Part shown: positions 8,557 to 18,249 of the stretch, in pieces
How positions within the stretch are numbered: the first letter of the stretch is position 1
Layout of the letters: each line of letters begins with the position of its first letter
NCBI RefSeq assembly: GCF_034119845.1
Contig: NZ_CP139420.1
Location: 2,396,001-2,460,000, forward strand
Origin: Flavobacterium sp. NG2
GTDB lineage: Bacteria; Bacteroidota; Bacteroidia; Flavobacteriales; Flavobacteriaceae
DNA length: 64,000 nucleotides
Direction: 5' to 3'
Position numbers and translations under genes: made by a program
The notes under the pieces: model-generated
Databases searched by the model: none
Told to the model about the DNA's origin: nothing
What the model saw: only the letters and a program-made list of their open reading frames with translations

Positions 8557-9690
8557 TCAGTTAATTAGCTTTTTGTTTTTTTTAGTTCTTATTTTTTTCC
8601 AAGTTTTCAATCGATTCATGGTTTTTATGGAAAAGTATTTTTGTTTAGCTTCTCCTAATAAAAAGCCAATAGGTTTCATCCTCTCAGAATGATCAAATAG
8701 TACTTTTAAGGAAGCTGTGATTGGCAAAGCCAAAATCATACCAGGAATTCCCCACAACATAGAAAATAAAACAATAGACAAAATAGAAACAAAGGCATTC
8801 AATGATACTTTGGAGCCAGTGATTTTTGGAGTGATAAAATTACCTTCGATAAATTGGATAAAACCAAATATTCCAATGACACCAATAGCGTACCAATAAG
8901 AATCTTTCGTGGCTAAGGCTATTAGGGCTGGTAATAACGAGCCAATGATAATTCCTATATAAGGAACGAGTAATAAAAGGGCACATAGAAAACCAAAGAA
9001 AAATGGGTGTTCAATACCTAATATAAGTAATCCTAGACTATTGAGTAACCCCACAATTGCCATAACACTAACCAAGCCTAGTAAATAGTTTTGTTGTACT
9101 TTGTATAATTGTTGTAAAATAACTCTTGTATGTTGCTTTGTACTTATTCCAGTAGTGATTTTGTATATAAAACTCACAAGGAAATTACGGTATAATAGGA
9201 ATAAAAACATGTATAGAGGTGACAAAACAAAATCACCCAAAATACTGCCCGAAGTAGTAATGAAGTTAACAATCTTGTTAGAGTTTTTCTTAACAATCTC
9301 TTTGACGCCTAGGTTCCCATCACCCACAATGTCTTTACTGTTAATTCCTGTAGACTGTTCTGTTTGTGCTAAAAGGGGAGTTAGTTTTTGACCAATTTGT
9401 TTGTAATAGGCATCACTTTTATTCATGATTTCTTCAAATTGTATTCCAATCAAAACAAAAATGGCAAAAATGATGAAGGTAAATATGATGATTGCTATGG
9501 AAATAGATACAATTCTATTGAAGTACAAGCGAGATTCAAAAAATTGTACAATTGGATAAATTAGCACACTAAGAATAATAGCAAAGATCAATGGAATTAA
9601 AAAATCTTGTAAAATATATGACAAGAAAACAATAGAAATAAAACTTAGTAAGTCCAGTGCGAGATGATTTCTTTTAGCTGTTGTATTCAT
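8557..9690 (-). CDS. AI-2E family transporter (PerM/TqsA-like)
   Basis: 377 residues with about eight membrane segments and the family layout: two N-terminal hairpins, a long soluble loop (about 95-160, EIMNKSDAYYKQIGQKLTP), then the conserved C-terminal block GFLCALLLLVPYIGIIIGSLLPALIAL and the EGNFITPKITGSKVSLNAF motif. Family members export small molecules such as AI-2 or act in Na+/H+ exchange; the substrate here is not evident. It lies 138 bases upstream of the AraC-type gene and has its own promoter, but belongs to the same stress-like neighbourhood. Confidence 0.88.
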   Translation of the reverse strand: MNTTAKRNHLALDLLSFISIVFLSYILQDFLIPLIFAIILSVLIYPIVQFFESRLYFNRIVSISIAIIIFTFIIFAIFVLIGIQFEEIMNKSDAYYKQIGQKLTPLLAQTEQSTGINSKDIVGDGNLGVKEIVKKNSNKIVNFITTSGSILGDFVLSPLYMFLFLLYRNFLVSFIYKITTGISTKQHTRVILQQLYKVQQNYLLGLVSVMAIVGLLNSLGLLILGIEHPFFFGFLCALLLLVPYIGIIIGSLLPALIALATKDSYWYAIGVIGIFGFIQFIEGNFITPKITGSKVSLNAFVSILSIVLFSMLWGIPGMILALPITASLKVLFDHSERMKPIGFLLGEAKQKYFSIKTMNRLKTWKKIRTKKNKKLIN

Positions 9691-9721
9691 ATAGGGTATT
9701 ATTTATATAAATCCGTCTTTA

Positions 9722-9729
9722 CAAATATA
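9722..9729 (-). promoter_or_regulatory. -7 box upstream of the AI-2E transporter gene
   Basis: TATATTTG on the minus strand, 32 bases before the start codon; a perfect match to TAnnTTTG. Confidence 0.6.
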
Positions 9730-9941
9730 ATTCATTGTGAATATAAGAATTACTTTTCTTGTGTGACAGTGTTTTTTTAATAGGGATTGGAATAACGAAT
9801 TACTGATTCTTTAGTTTATATGATTCCTATTGTTATTTTGAAAAAAGTGTATTACCAAATATATTGTTATTAGGAATATAATTGATTATACAATTTTTAA
9901 GGATTATTGTAAAATTCCAAGTTTTTTAAAATTCTAGTTTG

Positions 9942-9949
9942 TAAATTTG
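9942..9949 (+). promoter_or_regulatory. -7 box upstream of pyrF
   Basis: TAAATTTG, 20 bases before the pyrF ATG; matches TAnnTTTG. A -33 TTTG is not clear. Confidence 0.55.
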
Positions 9950-9968
9950 TCTCAGAATCAAACTGCAA

Positions 9969-10781
9969 ATGACAACAGAAGAACTTTACAACCAAATTCA
10001 GCTTAAAAAATCTTTTCTATGCGTAGGCTTAGATGTCGATTTAAACAAAATTCCAGAACATTTATTAGCACTTGAAGATCCTATTTTTGAGTTTAACAAA
10101 GCCATAATTGATGCGACGCATGATTTGTGTGTTTCTTATAAGCCTAATACGGCTTTCTTTGAAGCCTATGGAATAAAAGGATGGATGTCTTTGCAAAAAA
10201 CCATTAATTACATCAACGAAAATTATCCTAATGTATTCACAATTGCCGATGCTAAAAGAGGTGATATTGGGAATACTTCTTCGATGTATGCCAAAGCATT
10301 TTTTGAAGATTTAAACTTTGATAGTGTGACTGTCGCTCCTTATATGGGGAAAGATTCGGTGGAGCCGTTCTTGGCATTCGAAAACAAACACACTATTATG
10401 TTGGCTTTGACTTCTAACGAAGGTGCTTTTGATTTTCAGACTTTGAATGTTGATGGAAAGGAATTGTACAAACAAGTATTGGAAACTTCAAAAACTTGGA
10501 AAAACAGCCATAACTTAATGTATGTAGTTGGTGCGACCAAAGCCGAATACTTTACAGAAATTCGTAAAATTGTTCCTGATAGTTTCTTGTTAGTTCCTGG
10601 AGTAGGAGCACAAGGAGGAAGTCTTTCTGAAGTTTGTAAATACGGAATGAATGACAAAGTAGGTTTGTTAATCAACTCTTCTCGTGGAATTATATATGCA
10701 TCTAAAGGGCATGATTTTGCTGAAAAAGCAAGAGCCGAAGCTTTGAAAATGCAACAAGAGATGGCGACTTTATTAGTTTAA
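9969..10781 (+). CDS. pyrF: Orotidine 5'-phosphate decarboxylase (type 2)
   Basis: Converts OMP to UMP, the last step of de novo pyrimidine synthesis, in the cytoplasm. The length of 270 residues fits the longer type 2 OMP decarboxylases. The N-terminal [17 protein letters not shown] carries the substrate-binding Asp, and the catalytic D-x-K-x-x-D motif is DAKRGD with Lys96, followed by IGNTSSMYA. The phosphate-binding region is [10 protein letters not shown]. It follows a good -7 box and is monocistronic or co-transcribed with the binding-protein gene 135 bases downstream. Confidence 0.96.
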   Translation: MTTEELYNQIQLKKSFLCVGLDVDLNKIPEHLLALEDPIFEFNKAIIDATHDLCVSYKPNTAFFEAYGIKGWMSLQKTINYINENYPNVFTIADAKRGDIGNTSSMYAKAFFEDLNFDSVTVAPYMGKDSVEPFLAFENKHTIMLALTSNEGAFDFQTLNVDGKELYKQVLETSKTWKNSHNLMYVVGATKAEYFTEIRKIVPDSFLLVPGVGAQGGSLSEVCKYGMNDKVGLLINSSRGIIYASKGHDFAEKARAEALKMQQEMATLLV

Positions 10782-10838
10782 ATAATGGTTTTTTGATTAA
10801 TTGAAAAAGTACAGACTTGTAAGATTATCTGAATTCTA

Positions 10839-10893
10839 ACCAGTTAAACAATTAAGCAGTTAAGCAGTTAACCAGTTAACCAGTTAACCGATT
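10839..10893. repeat. Short tandem repeat, unit about CAGTTAAC
   Basis: About six copies of an octamer related to CAGTTAAC, the last four nearly perfect, lie between pyrF and the binding-protein gene. The array ends a few bases before the candidate start codons at 10902 and 10917. Confidence 0.8.
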
Positions 10894-10916
10894 ACCCCTT
10901 TGTGTTTAAACAGCCT

Positions 10917-11714
10917 ATGAAAACTTTCGTTGATCAACTCGGAACTACGCATACCTTTGAAACTACTCCTCAGCGAATTATTTCGCTTGTTCCTTCGCAA
11001 ACCGAATTGTTGTATGATTTAGGTTTAGAGGAAAATATCATTGGAATCACCAAGTTTTGTGTACACCCTTATCACTTTAAACCAACTAAAACCAAAGTAG
11101 GAGGGACTAAGAAGGTGCATTATGAGAAGATAAGGTTGCTAGAACCAGATATTATTATTTGCAATAAAGAAGAAAATACCAAAGAAATAGTTGAAAAATT
11201 AAGCGAAATATGTCCTGTTTGGGTAACTGATATTCTTACTATTGAAGATAATATCAAAATGATATCCGACTTCGGGCAATTATTCAACCGTCGTACGGAA
11301 GCTCGTAAATGGACTGATAAACTCACTTTTGCCTTGAGCGATTTTAAACAATTTATTAAGGATAAACCAAGTAGGAAAGTAGCTTATTTTATATGGAAAA
11401 ATCCTTATATGGTAGCAGGGTCTGAAAATTACATCAATGAATTGCTCCAACTTAATCATTTCACAAACGTCTATGATTCTATTCCAAGATACCCTGAAGT
11501 AACATTGGAAAATCTACAAGAAGAACACCAACCAGATGTACTATTGCTGTCCTCAGAGCCTTATCCTTTCAAAAAAGAGGATGCTTATGAAATTCAACCG
11601 CTAGTGTCTAAATCTCAAATTATTTTAGTGGATGGCGAAATGTTTTCATGGTACGGAACCCGACTTTTAAAAGCCTTTACATACTTTAAAATGTTGCATA
11701 AGAATATAGGGTAA
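10917..11714 (+). CDS. Helical-backbone metal receptor (BtuF/FhuD-like binding protein)
   Basis: 265 residues from the ATG at 10917 (a GTG at 10902 would add five). The sequence TPQRIISLVPSQTELLYDLGLEENIIGITKFCVHP is the opening of the TroA/BtuF-type periplasmic binding-protein fold (PF01497), followed by VGGTKKVHYEKIRLLEPDIIICNKEEN and the C-terminal lobe with PEVTLENLQEEHQPDVLLLSSEPYPF. No signal peptide or lipobox is visible, which is unusual for a transporter subunit. It may be cytoplasmic or act without an ABC partner; no permease or ATPase is nearby. The ligand (cobalamin, heme or siderophore) cannot be told. Confidence 0.85.
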   Translation: MKTFVDQLGTTHTFETTPQRIISLVPSQTELLYDLGLEENIIGITKFCVHPYHFKPTKTKVGGTKKVHYEKIRLLEPDIIICNKEENTKEIVEKLSEICPVWVTDILTIEDNIKMISDFGQLFNRRTEARKWTDKLTFALSDFKQFIKDKPSRKVAYFIWKNPYMVAGSENYINELLQLNHFTNVYDSIPRYPEVTLENLQEEHQPDVLLLSSEPYPFKKEDAYEIQPLVSKSQIILVDGEMFSWYGTRLLKAFTYFKMLHKNIG

Positions 11715-11865
11715 TAAAAGAACCTGATTGCATTCTAATTAAATAGTTAGCTGCGTGATATTAAAAAAAAGCTACTTTTTAGTTTATTTAAATCAAATAG
11801 ATTAACCACATATTAGTAAATTATAAAACGTTTCAAAAATCAATTTTTAATTCAAATATATTCAC

Positions 11866-11873
11866 TATATTTG
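11866..11873 (+). promoter_or_regulatory. -7 box upstream of guaB
   Basis: TATATTTG followed by C, 27 bases before the guaB ATG; a perfect TAnnTTTG match. Confidence 0.65.
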
Positions 11874-11899
11874 CACGCAATTCAACTAGAAATTGCAAC

Positions 11900-13372
11900 A
11901 TGATAGCACACAACACAAAGATTATCGGCGAAGGTTTAACTTACGATGATGTATTATTAGTTCCAAATTACTCCAATGTGCTTCCTCGCGAAGTGAGTAT
12001 CCAATCAAAATTTTCAAGAAACATAACACTTAACGTTCCAATTGTATCCGCTGCAATGGATACCGTTACTGAAAGTGCAATGGCTATTGCTATGGCGCAA
12101 GAAGGCGGAATAGGTGTACTACATAAAAATATGACTATCGATCAGCAAGCTGCTAAAGTACGTAAAGTAAAACGTGCAGAGTCTGGAATGATTATCGATC
12201 CTGTTACTTTACCTTTAACATCTACTGTAAAAGATGCTAAAGCTGCTATGAAAGAATATGGTATTGGTGGTATTCCAATTGTTGACGAAAATCAAACCTT
12301 AAAAGGAATCGTTACTAATCGTGATTTGCGTTTTGAGAAAAACAATGCAAGACCTATTATTGAGGTAATGACTAGTGAAAACCTAATCACTGTGGCGGAA
12401 GGTACTTCCTTAGAACAAGCTGAAGTAGTATTACAAGGTCACAAAATCGAAAAATTACCTGTTGTAAGTAAAGACAATAAGTTAGTAGGTTTAATTACTT
12501 TTAGAGATATTACTAAATTAACACAAAAACCTATTGCTAATAAAGATGTTTACGGACGTTTGCGTGTAGCGGCTGCTATTGGTGTTACTGGTGATGCTGT
12601 TCAAAGAGCAGAAGCTTTAGTTAACGCTGGAGTTGATGCTATTATTATTGATACGGCTCATGGTCATACTCAAGGAGTGGTAAACACGTTGAAAGAAGTA
12701 AAATCAAAATTCCCTCAAATTGATGTTATTGTTGGAAATATAGCTACTCCAGAAGCAGCTAAGTATTTAGTTGAAAATGGAGCTGATGGTGTGAAAGTGG
12801 GTATTGGACCAGGTTCAATCTGTACGACTCGTATCGTAGCTGGTGTTGGTTTTCCTCAATTCTCTGCAGTGTTAGAAGTAGCAGCTGCCTTGGAAGGAAC
12901 TGGAGTGCCAGTAATTGCTGATGGTGGAATTCGTTACACAGGAGATATTCCTAAAGCTTTGGCTGCTGGTGCTGACTGTGTGATGTTAGGTTCTCTTTTA
13001 GCTGGTACAAAAGAATCTCCTGGAGAAACAATTATTTTCGAAGGTAGAAAATTCAAATCATACCGTGGTATGGGGTCAGTTGAGGCTATGCAAGGTGGTT
13101 CTAAAGACCGTTATTTTCAAGATGTAGAAGATGATGTTAAGAAATTAGTTCCAGAAGGAATTGTAGGTCGTGTGCCATACAAAGGAGAATTAAACGAAAG
13201 TATGTTACAATTTATTGGAGGTCTTCGTGCTGGTATGGGGTACTGTGGAGCTAAAGACATTCCAACATTGAAAGCAACAGGACGTTTTGTTCGTATTACT
13301 TCAAGTGGAATCAACGAAAGTCACCCACACAACGTAACTATTACTAAAGAAGCGCCAAATTATTCAAGATAA
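11900..13372 (+). CDS. guaB: IMP dehydrogenase
   Basis: Oxidises IMP to XMP with NAD+, the committed step of GMP synthesis. 490 residues, the normal length. The N-terminal segment [18 protein letters not shown] is followed by a TIM-barrel half, two CBS domains (about 95-210, with [23 protein letters not shown] and [23 protein letters not shown]), then the catalytic half. The catalytic Cys308 is in [15 protein letters not shown] and the flap is near [13 protein letters not shown]. It has its own promoter and terminator and is therefore probably monocistronic. The window carries pyrF, guaB and purB, but scattered rather than in one operon. Confidence 0.97.
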   Translation: MIAHNTKIIGEGLTYDDVLLVPNYSNVLPREVSIQSKFSRNITLNVPIVSAAMDTVTESAMAIAMAQEGGIGVLHKNMTIDQQAAKVRKVKRAESGMIIDPVTLPLTSTVKDAKAAMKEYGIGGIPIVDENQTLKGIVTNRDLRFEKNNARPIIEVMTSENLITVAEGTSLEQAEVVLQGHKIEKLPVVSKDNKLVGLITFRDITKLTQKPIANKDVYGRLRVAAAIGVTGDAVQRAEALVNAGVDAIIIDTAHGHTQGVVNTLKEVKSKFPQIDVIVGNIATPEAAKYLVENGADGVKVGIGPGSICTTRIVAGVGFPQFSAVLEVAAALEGTGVPVIADGGIRYTGDIPKALAAGADCVMLGSLLAGTKESPGETIIFEGRKFKSYRGMGSVEAMQGGSKDRYFQDVEDDVKKLVPEGIVGRVPYKGELNESMLQFIGGLRAGMGYCGAKDIPTLKATGRFVRITSSGINESHPHNVTITKEAPNYSR

Positions 13373-13394
13373 TTTTAGCGATATTGATATAAGT

Positions 13395-13428
13395 AAAAAG
13401 GCAAAAGTTTTATAACTTTTGCCTTTTT
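13395..13428 (+). terminator. Intrinsic terminator of guaB
   Basis: Perfect 15-base arms (AAAAAGGCAAAAGTT and its complement) with a four-base loop, ending in a T run 20 bases after the stop codon. Confidence 0.9.
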
Positions 13429-13439
13429 TATTTGCCCCC

Positions 13440-13915
13440 AAAATAGTTAAAAGGATGTACTTTAGTGTATTTTGCTTTCGCTTGGGTGATAAAGTGTTGC
13501 TAACTTTAATTTAGATTAAAATCTAAATTATTATCTGCAAAAATCTGCCAAATCTACGTGCACTATTTTTTTTACGCAGATTTTCAAAAGAGTTAGATTG
13601 AATTTTAAAGATTCAAAGGATTGATTCTATCTAACTTCTTTTTTTGAATCGGATAAATGAAAGCCACAAATTCACGAATTAAATTTCGTAATTTGTGAAT
13701 TCGTGGCTATTCTAAATCATATAATCTAGTCGCTTCACCAAGTTAGCAACACTAACGTTAAAGTCTCAAAACCATTTTCTTGAAATCTATGGTAAATATA
13801 GTGTTTCTACATGCAGACTTTCAGTCCATAGTGGTTTAGCTTTGATATAGTTGTTTAAGTTAATGATCCACTTAAACTCTATAAAGCTGTTTTCTTAATA
13901 GTAGTAAAAGTTTAT
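13440..13915. repeat. Repeat-rich spacer with AATCTGC-type repeat and a long hairpin
   Basis: No gene is seen in this 475-base spacer. Positions about 13520-13600 carry an intergenic repeat (core AAAAATCTGCCAAATCT followed by CGTGC and an ACGCAGATTTT end) that recurs at 20700-20765 and in weaker form near 18024. Positions 13663-13706 form an imperfect hairpin with 18-base arms (CCACAAATTCACGAATTA) and two mismatches. These look like degenerate dispersed repeats of flavobacterial genomes. Confidence 0.65.
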
Positions 13916-16159
13916 TTATTTCTCATGAAATAAGTCATTCAATAATTTTTTGTTCCCTACAATCCAAAGGTTGTCATTTTTTTCAAGAACGATATTCGAT
14001 TCGGGATTTAGAATTCGGTTACCATTACGTTCGATACCAACAATCAAACCATTGGTGCGTTCACGAAGTTTGGAGCGTCCAATACTTAAGCCAATAAAGT
14101 CTTCGTTATGTAATTCTATTTGGCGTAATACAATCTCATCCTGTGGTGTTATTTTAGGAACTTCAATTTCATTTTGAGTCAAGAAATGTGAAAACTCGTT
14201 TACTTGTTTATCTGTACCGATGACACAAATTTCATCGCCTGGAAATAAACGTTCGGTTTTGTTAGGGACCTGAATCATAATTCCTCCCCGTTTGATATAA
14301 GCGATATTAATTCCCAGTTCTTCCCTCATACGGATTTCTCGAAGGGTTTTACCGGCCAAATTGGATTCTTTTTGAATTTTAAAAGTAGTCATGTGACCGT
14401 CCCAAGGAGTGATGTTTGCATAACGTCTGTCAATCACTTTGGTGTCTTTTTCATAGAAATTTTTTAAAAAATGCTCTTCAATTTTGTGGTACTGTTCGTG
14501 TAATTTTTTAGGGAATAAAAAATATACGACAATAGCTAATATCAAGGCAAAAAAGGCTACGATTGGCGAGAAAAAGATATTCAGTAAGAAACCAATGAAT
14601 AATAAGGCTAATCCCATTCTGAAGAAAAAGAGCATCAAAATAGGTCCTTTGTATTTACGTTCTTGAAATAGAATTTCGACTTCTTTTACAGCAACTCTTC
14701 TCAGTGATAAGGCCCATAAAAAAGGGGATATGATAACCATTGTAATCAGCGCTGCAATGGTATTTCCAAAAATAGAATTAGCAACCAAAGGCAATACATA
14801 TTGAGAAGACAATAAGGTGATTGAAGTTATAATGATGGCATGAATGATAATTTGGAATAAGTGTGCTCGTATTACTACCTGCCATGTGCTTACGGCTCTA
14901 ATAGCTTGGGCATTGGTACTGTAACGATTTATTTTTTTTGTAATTCTACGGGGTAATTTTTTTTCTAGAAATTCAGAAAAAGGTACTGCCGCCTTCACCA
15001 TAAAGGGTGTGGTAAAAGTCGTAATCGCTGATACTGCTACTACAATTGGATAAAGGAAACTGCTAGTAACATTCATCGTCATTCCTAGCGTCGCAATGAT
15101 AAAAGAGAACTCTCCAATTTGCGCCAAACTCATCCCTGTTTGTACAGATTGTTTTAAAGGCTGCCCTGATATTAGCGCTCCCACTGTTGAACTGATAGAC
15201 TGTCCAAAAATGGTGATAAATGTCAAAATTATTACAGGAATATAATGTTCGTATAGGGCCGTTGGGTCAATCAACATTCCTACTGATACAAAGAATACCG
15301 CTCCAAATAAATCTTTTACAGGTTTTATAAGATGCTCAATATGTTCTGCTTGTGTGGTTTCGGCTATGATGGAACCCATAATAAAAGCGCCAAGAGCAGG
15401 TGAAAAACCTACATTAGAAGCTAGAATTACCATCGTTAAACACAAGGCTAACGAGATAATCAATAGCATTTCATCGGTTAATAAGCTTTTTGCTTTTTTG
15501 AGTAAAGTAGGAATGAAAAATATACCTCCCACAAACCAAGCAGTCAAGAAAAAAGCCAGTTTTAAAACCGAAAAAATTAATTCTCCACCCGAAAATTGTT
15601 GCGTTGCTGCGACTGTCGATAGTAATACCATCATCAAGATGGCAACTATATCCTGAACAATAAGGGAACCTATCACAATTCCGGCAAACTTTTGAGCCTT
15701 AACACCTAATTCATCAAAGGTTTTTAAGATAATGGTTGTAGAAGAAACCGAGAGAATAACTCCGAGGAATATACAATCCATCGGTTTCCAACCCATCCAT
15801 TTCCCGGCTAAGAACCCCACTAGAACCATCGTAATGATTTGGGTGACGGCGGTGATGGAAGCAGTTCCGCCCACCTTCATTAGTTTTTTAAAACTAAATT
15901 CAAGACCTAAACTAAATAGTAAGATGATAACACCAATGTCAGCCCAGATTTCGACACTTTTAATATCCTTTACAGAAGGGAAGAAATCAAAGTGATTACC
16001 TGCCAAAAATCCTGCGATTAAGTAACCAAGAACTAAAGGTTGTTTTAGTTTTTTAAATAATAGTACTGCAATTCCGGCGGTCATCAGGATTAATCCTAAG
16101 TCGCTTATTAAGGGTTTTAAATGATTCGTTGTTTCGGCTATCGTTGCTGCGGCACTCAT
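13916..16159 (-). CDS. CPA2-type monovalent cation:proton antiporter with two RCK-C domains
   Basis: 747 residues. The first 390 are a Na_H_Exchanger (KefB/C-like) membrane domain with 11-13 segments, including the GYLIAGFLAGNHFDFFPSV, LFSLGLEFSFKKL and QIGEFSFIIATLGM motifs. After another group of membrane helices (about 430-560) the cytoplasmic tail holds two TrkA_C/RCK-C modules (about 585-660 and 670-745), the second ending NDNLWIVGNKKLLNDLF. No TrkA_N nucleotide-binding domain is present, so NAD control of the Kef type is unlikely. It probably exports K+ or Na+ in exchange for protons. It is transcribed separately from purB, which ends in a terminator upstream. Confidence 0.9.
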   Translation of the reverse strand: MSAAATIAETTNHLKPLISDLGLILMTAGIAVLLFKKLKQPLVLGYLIAGFLAGNHFDFFPSVKDIKSVEIWADIGVIILLFSLGLEFSFKKLMKVGGTASITAVTQIITMVLVGFLAGKWMGWKPMDCIFLGVILSVSSTTIILKTFDELGVKAQKFAGIVIGSLIVQDIVAILMMVLLSTVAATQQFSGGELIFSVLKLAFFLTAWFVGGIFFIPTLLKKAKSLLTDEMLLIISLALCLTMVILASNVGFSPALGAFIMGSIIAETTQAEHIEHLIKPVKDLFGAVFFVSVGMLIDPTALYEHYIPVIILTFITIFGQSISSTVGALISGQPLKQSVQTGMSLAQIGEFSFIIATLGMTMNVTSSFLYPIVVAVSAITTFTTPFMVKAAVPFSEFLEKKLPRRITKKINRYSTNAQAIRAVSTWQVVIRAHLFQIIIHAIIITSITLLSSQYVLPLVANSIFGNTIAALITMVIISPFLWALSLRRVAVKEVEILFQERKYKGPILMLFFFRMGLALLFIGFLLNIFFSPIVAFFALILAIVVYFLFPKKLHEQYHKIEEHFLKNFYEKDTKVIDRRYANITPWDGHMTTFKIQKESNLAGKTLREIRMREELGINIAYIKRGGIMIQVPNKTERLFPGDEICVIGTDKQVNEFSHFLTQNEIEVPKITPQDEIVLRQIELHNEDFIGLSIGRSKLRERTNGLIVGIERNGNRILNPESNIVLEKNDNLWIVGNKKLLNDLFHEK

Positions 16160-16190
16160 TGTTTATATTTTGGTAATTAAAATCAATAAA

Positions 16191-16214
16191 AAAGCTATCG
16201 ATAAAGATAGCTTT
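16191..16214 (-). terminator. Intrinsic terminator downstream of purB
   Basis: Perfect nine-base arms AAAGCTATC/GATAGCTTT with a six-base loop and flanking A and T runs, between the purB stop and the antiporter start. Confidence 0.8.
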
Positions 16215-16310
16215 TTTTTGAATATTTAGTTTGAAATCGTAGTCGTCCTACTGATATAACTGAATTTTTGCTAATTAAATTCTTACAGCACAACAATTTT
16301 CATATTTTAA

Positions 16311-17657
16311 TTATATACCTATGAAATTACTAGGAGTAATTTGTAATAATTCATTTTTAATTTCATCAGATACTTCAAGTGTTCCAATAAAAGCATGAAT
16401 AGAATCCTTTGTAATCGCTTCGTTAGTTCTTGTTAAACCTTTCAAAGCTTCGTAAGGATTAGGATAAGCCTCACGACGTAAAATAGTTTGGATCGCCTCA
16501 GCTACTACCGCCCAGTTTTTCTCTAAATCTTCTTCGAATTTACTTTCGTTCAATAACAATTTGTTTAGTCCTTTCAAAGTAGCTTCAAAGGCAATGATCG
16601 TGTGACCTACAGGAACACCTACGTTTCTTAAAACCGTACTATCTGTCAAATCACGTTGTAATCTTGAGATAGGCAATTTAGCCGAAAGGTGTTCGAAAAT
16701 CGCATTGGCAATTCCTAAGTTTCCTTCTGAGTTTTCAAAATCAATAGGGTTTACTTTATGTGGCATCGCTGACGAACCGATTTCGCCTGCTTTAATTTTT
16801 TGTTTGAAATAATCCATAGACACATACGTCCAGATATCACGATCTAAATCGATGATGATGGTGTTGATGCGTTTCAAAGCATCGAAAAACGCTGCAAAGT
16901 GATCGTAATGCTCAATTTGTGTTGTTGGGAACGAATGGTGTAGTCCTAAAGTATCTTGAACAAATTTGTTTCCAAATTGTTTCCAGTCAATCTGTGGGTA
17001 AGCCACGTGGTGTGCATTGTAGTTTCCTGTTGCACCACCAAATTTAGCAGCAAACGGAACATTAAACAACAAACGCATTTGCTCTTCTAAACGTTCTACG
17101 AAAACCGCAATTTCTTTCCCCAAACGTGTTGGCGAAGCCGGTTGTCCGTGTGTACGAGCAAGCATTGGGATATGTGCCCATTCTTGGCTTAACTCTTTCA
17201 ACTTTGCAATCACTGAAATCAATGATGGCATGTACACTTTTTCAAACGCTTCTTTGGTAGATAATGGTATCGCAGTGTTGTTGATATCTTGTGAAGTCAA
17301 TCCAAAGTGGATGAACTCTTTATATTCTGATAAGCCTAATTTCTCAAAAGCATCTTTAATAAAGTATTCCACCGCTTTTACATCGTGGTTGGTTACTTTT
17401 TCAGTCTCTTTAATCCAAAGTGCATCTTCAGTAGAGAAATTTTTATAAATCGCACGCAAACTTTCAAACAAATCCTTGTTTACACCAGCAAGCTGAGGCA
17501 AAGGCACTTCGCATAAAGCAATAAAATATTCAACTTCAATTAAAACTCGGTATTTTATTAAGGCCTCTTCAGAGAAAAAAGGAGCCAAATTTTGCGTCTT
17601 ACTTCTATATCTTCCGTCAATAGGAGAAATAGCATTCAATTCGTTTAAAGTCGTCAT
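16311..17657 (-). CDS. purB: Adenylosuccinate lyase
   Basis: Cleaves SAICAR in purine synthesis and adenylosuccinate in AMP synthesis, both releasing fumarate. 448 residues. Visible family motifs are LNAISPIDGRYRSKT at the N-terminus, HFGLTSQDINNTA, the ARTHGQPASPTRLGKE region, and the fumarase/lyase signature GSSAMPHKVNPIDFEN with the catalytic serine loop. The length and the SPIDGRY start match the longer E. coli-type PurB. It has a perfect -7 box 25 bases upstream and a terminator downstream, so it is monocistronic. Confidence 0.97.
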   Translation of the reverse strand: MTTLNELNAISPIDGRYRSKTQNLAPFFSEEALIKYRVLIEVEYFIALCEVPLPQLAGVNKDLFESLRAIYKNFSTEDALWIKETEKVTNHDVKAVEYFIKDAFEKLGLSEYKEFIHFGLTSQDINNTAIPLSTKEAFEKVYMPSLISVIAKLKELSQEWAHIPMLARTHGQPASPTRLGKEIAVFVERLEEQMRLLFNVPFAAKFGGATGNYNAHHVAYPQIDWKQFGNKFVQDTLGLHHSFPTTQIEHYDHFAAFFDALKRINTIIIDLDRDIWTYVSMDYFKQKIKAGEIGSSAMPHKVNPIDFENSEGNLGIANAIFEHLSAKLPISRLQRDLTDSTVLRNVGVPVGHTIIAFEATLKGLNKLLLNESKFEEDLEKNWAVVAEAIQTILRREAYPNPYEALKGLTRTNEAITKDSIHAFIGTLEVSDEIKNELLQITPSNFIGI

Positions 17658-17681
17658 TGTGTGTTATTTTTTTGAAAGGCA

Positions 17682-17689
17682 CAAATATA
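17682..17689 (-). promoter_or_regulatory. -7 box upstream of purB
   Basis: TATATTTG on the minus strand, 25 bases before the start codon; a perfect consensus match. Confidence 0.65.
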
Positions 17690-17779
17690 GGTAGAATTTT
17701 AGGATTTAGGACAGCCTAAAAACGTTTTTTATCAAGAAATTAGCCGTTTAATATGAAATAAATAATCTATTTTTTTAGG

Positions 17780-17862
17780 AGCTATTTCCTGCTATCCGTT
17801 TCAATCTTGTGGGGGCAAAGGCAAAGCCCCCACAAGGATTTCCACTTCTATCAGGGCTAGGA
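17780..17862 (-). repeat. Dispersed hairpin element, copy A
   Basis: Read on the minus strand the element begins CCTGATAGAAGTGG, contains a variable strong hairpin (CTTGTGGGGGC and its complement, loop of nine), and ends GGATAGCAGGAAATAGC. Related elements with the same outer parts but different hairpins are at 25266-25361 and 62713-62785. Confidence 0.75.
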
Positions 17863-17949
17863 CATCTGTGTTCCTATGAAAATTGAGTTTTGTAAAGGAA
17901 ATAATTATTCTTAAGATGAAATTTCAAATAGCATTAATATGGAATTAAA

Positions 17950-18215
17950 CTTAGATTACACATTGGAACACAGATAACACAGATGAAAGGGATTTACACT
18001 GATTTTTTAATTGTTTTATAACATGAAATCTGCGAAAATCGGCCTAATCTGCGTGAAAAAAATCATTGAAATTCTAATGGGGATTTTGGGCTAAAAGTAA
18101 ATGATAATCCAAACCCTATGATTTCCTATGCCAAGTAAAACGCCTTATCGAGCAAAACAAGCCTATGACCCGAGGCTGCACTGAGCAAAGTCGAAGTGTG
18201 TTTAAAAAAAACATA
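17950..18215. repeat. Degenerate intergenic repeats
   Basis: No gene is seen. The stretch holds ACACAGAT-type tandem motifs (about 17955-17985), a weak copy of the AATCTGC repeat (about 18024-18062), and a segment near 18175-18205 with CACTGAGCAAAGTCGAAGTG, a palindrome-like sequence I associate with flavobacterial intergenic regions. Confidence 0.5.
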
Positions 18216-18249
18216 CCGTATAAGCTCAGACTGACATGCTGCCTACTAA

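Noticed and set aside
10917..11714. Periplasmic ABC transporter subunit with partners nearby
   Set aside because: There is no signal peptide and no permease or ATPase gene in the surrounding region, so only the fold is claimed.
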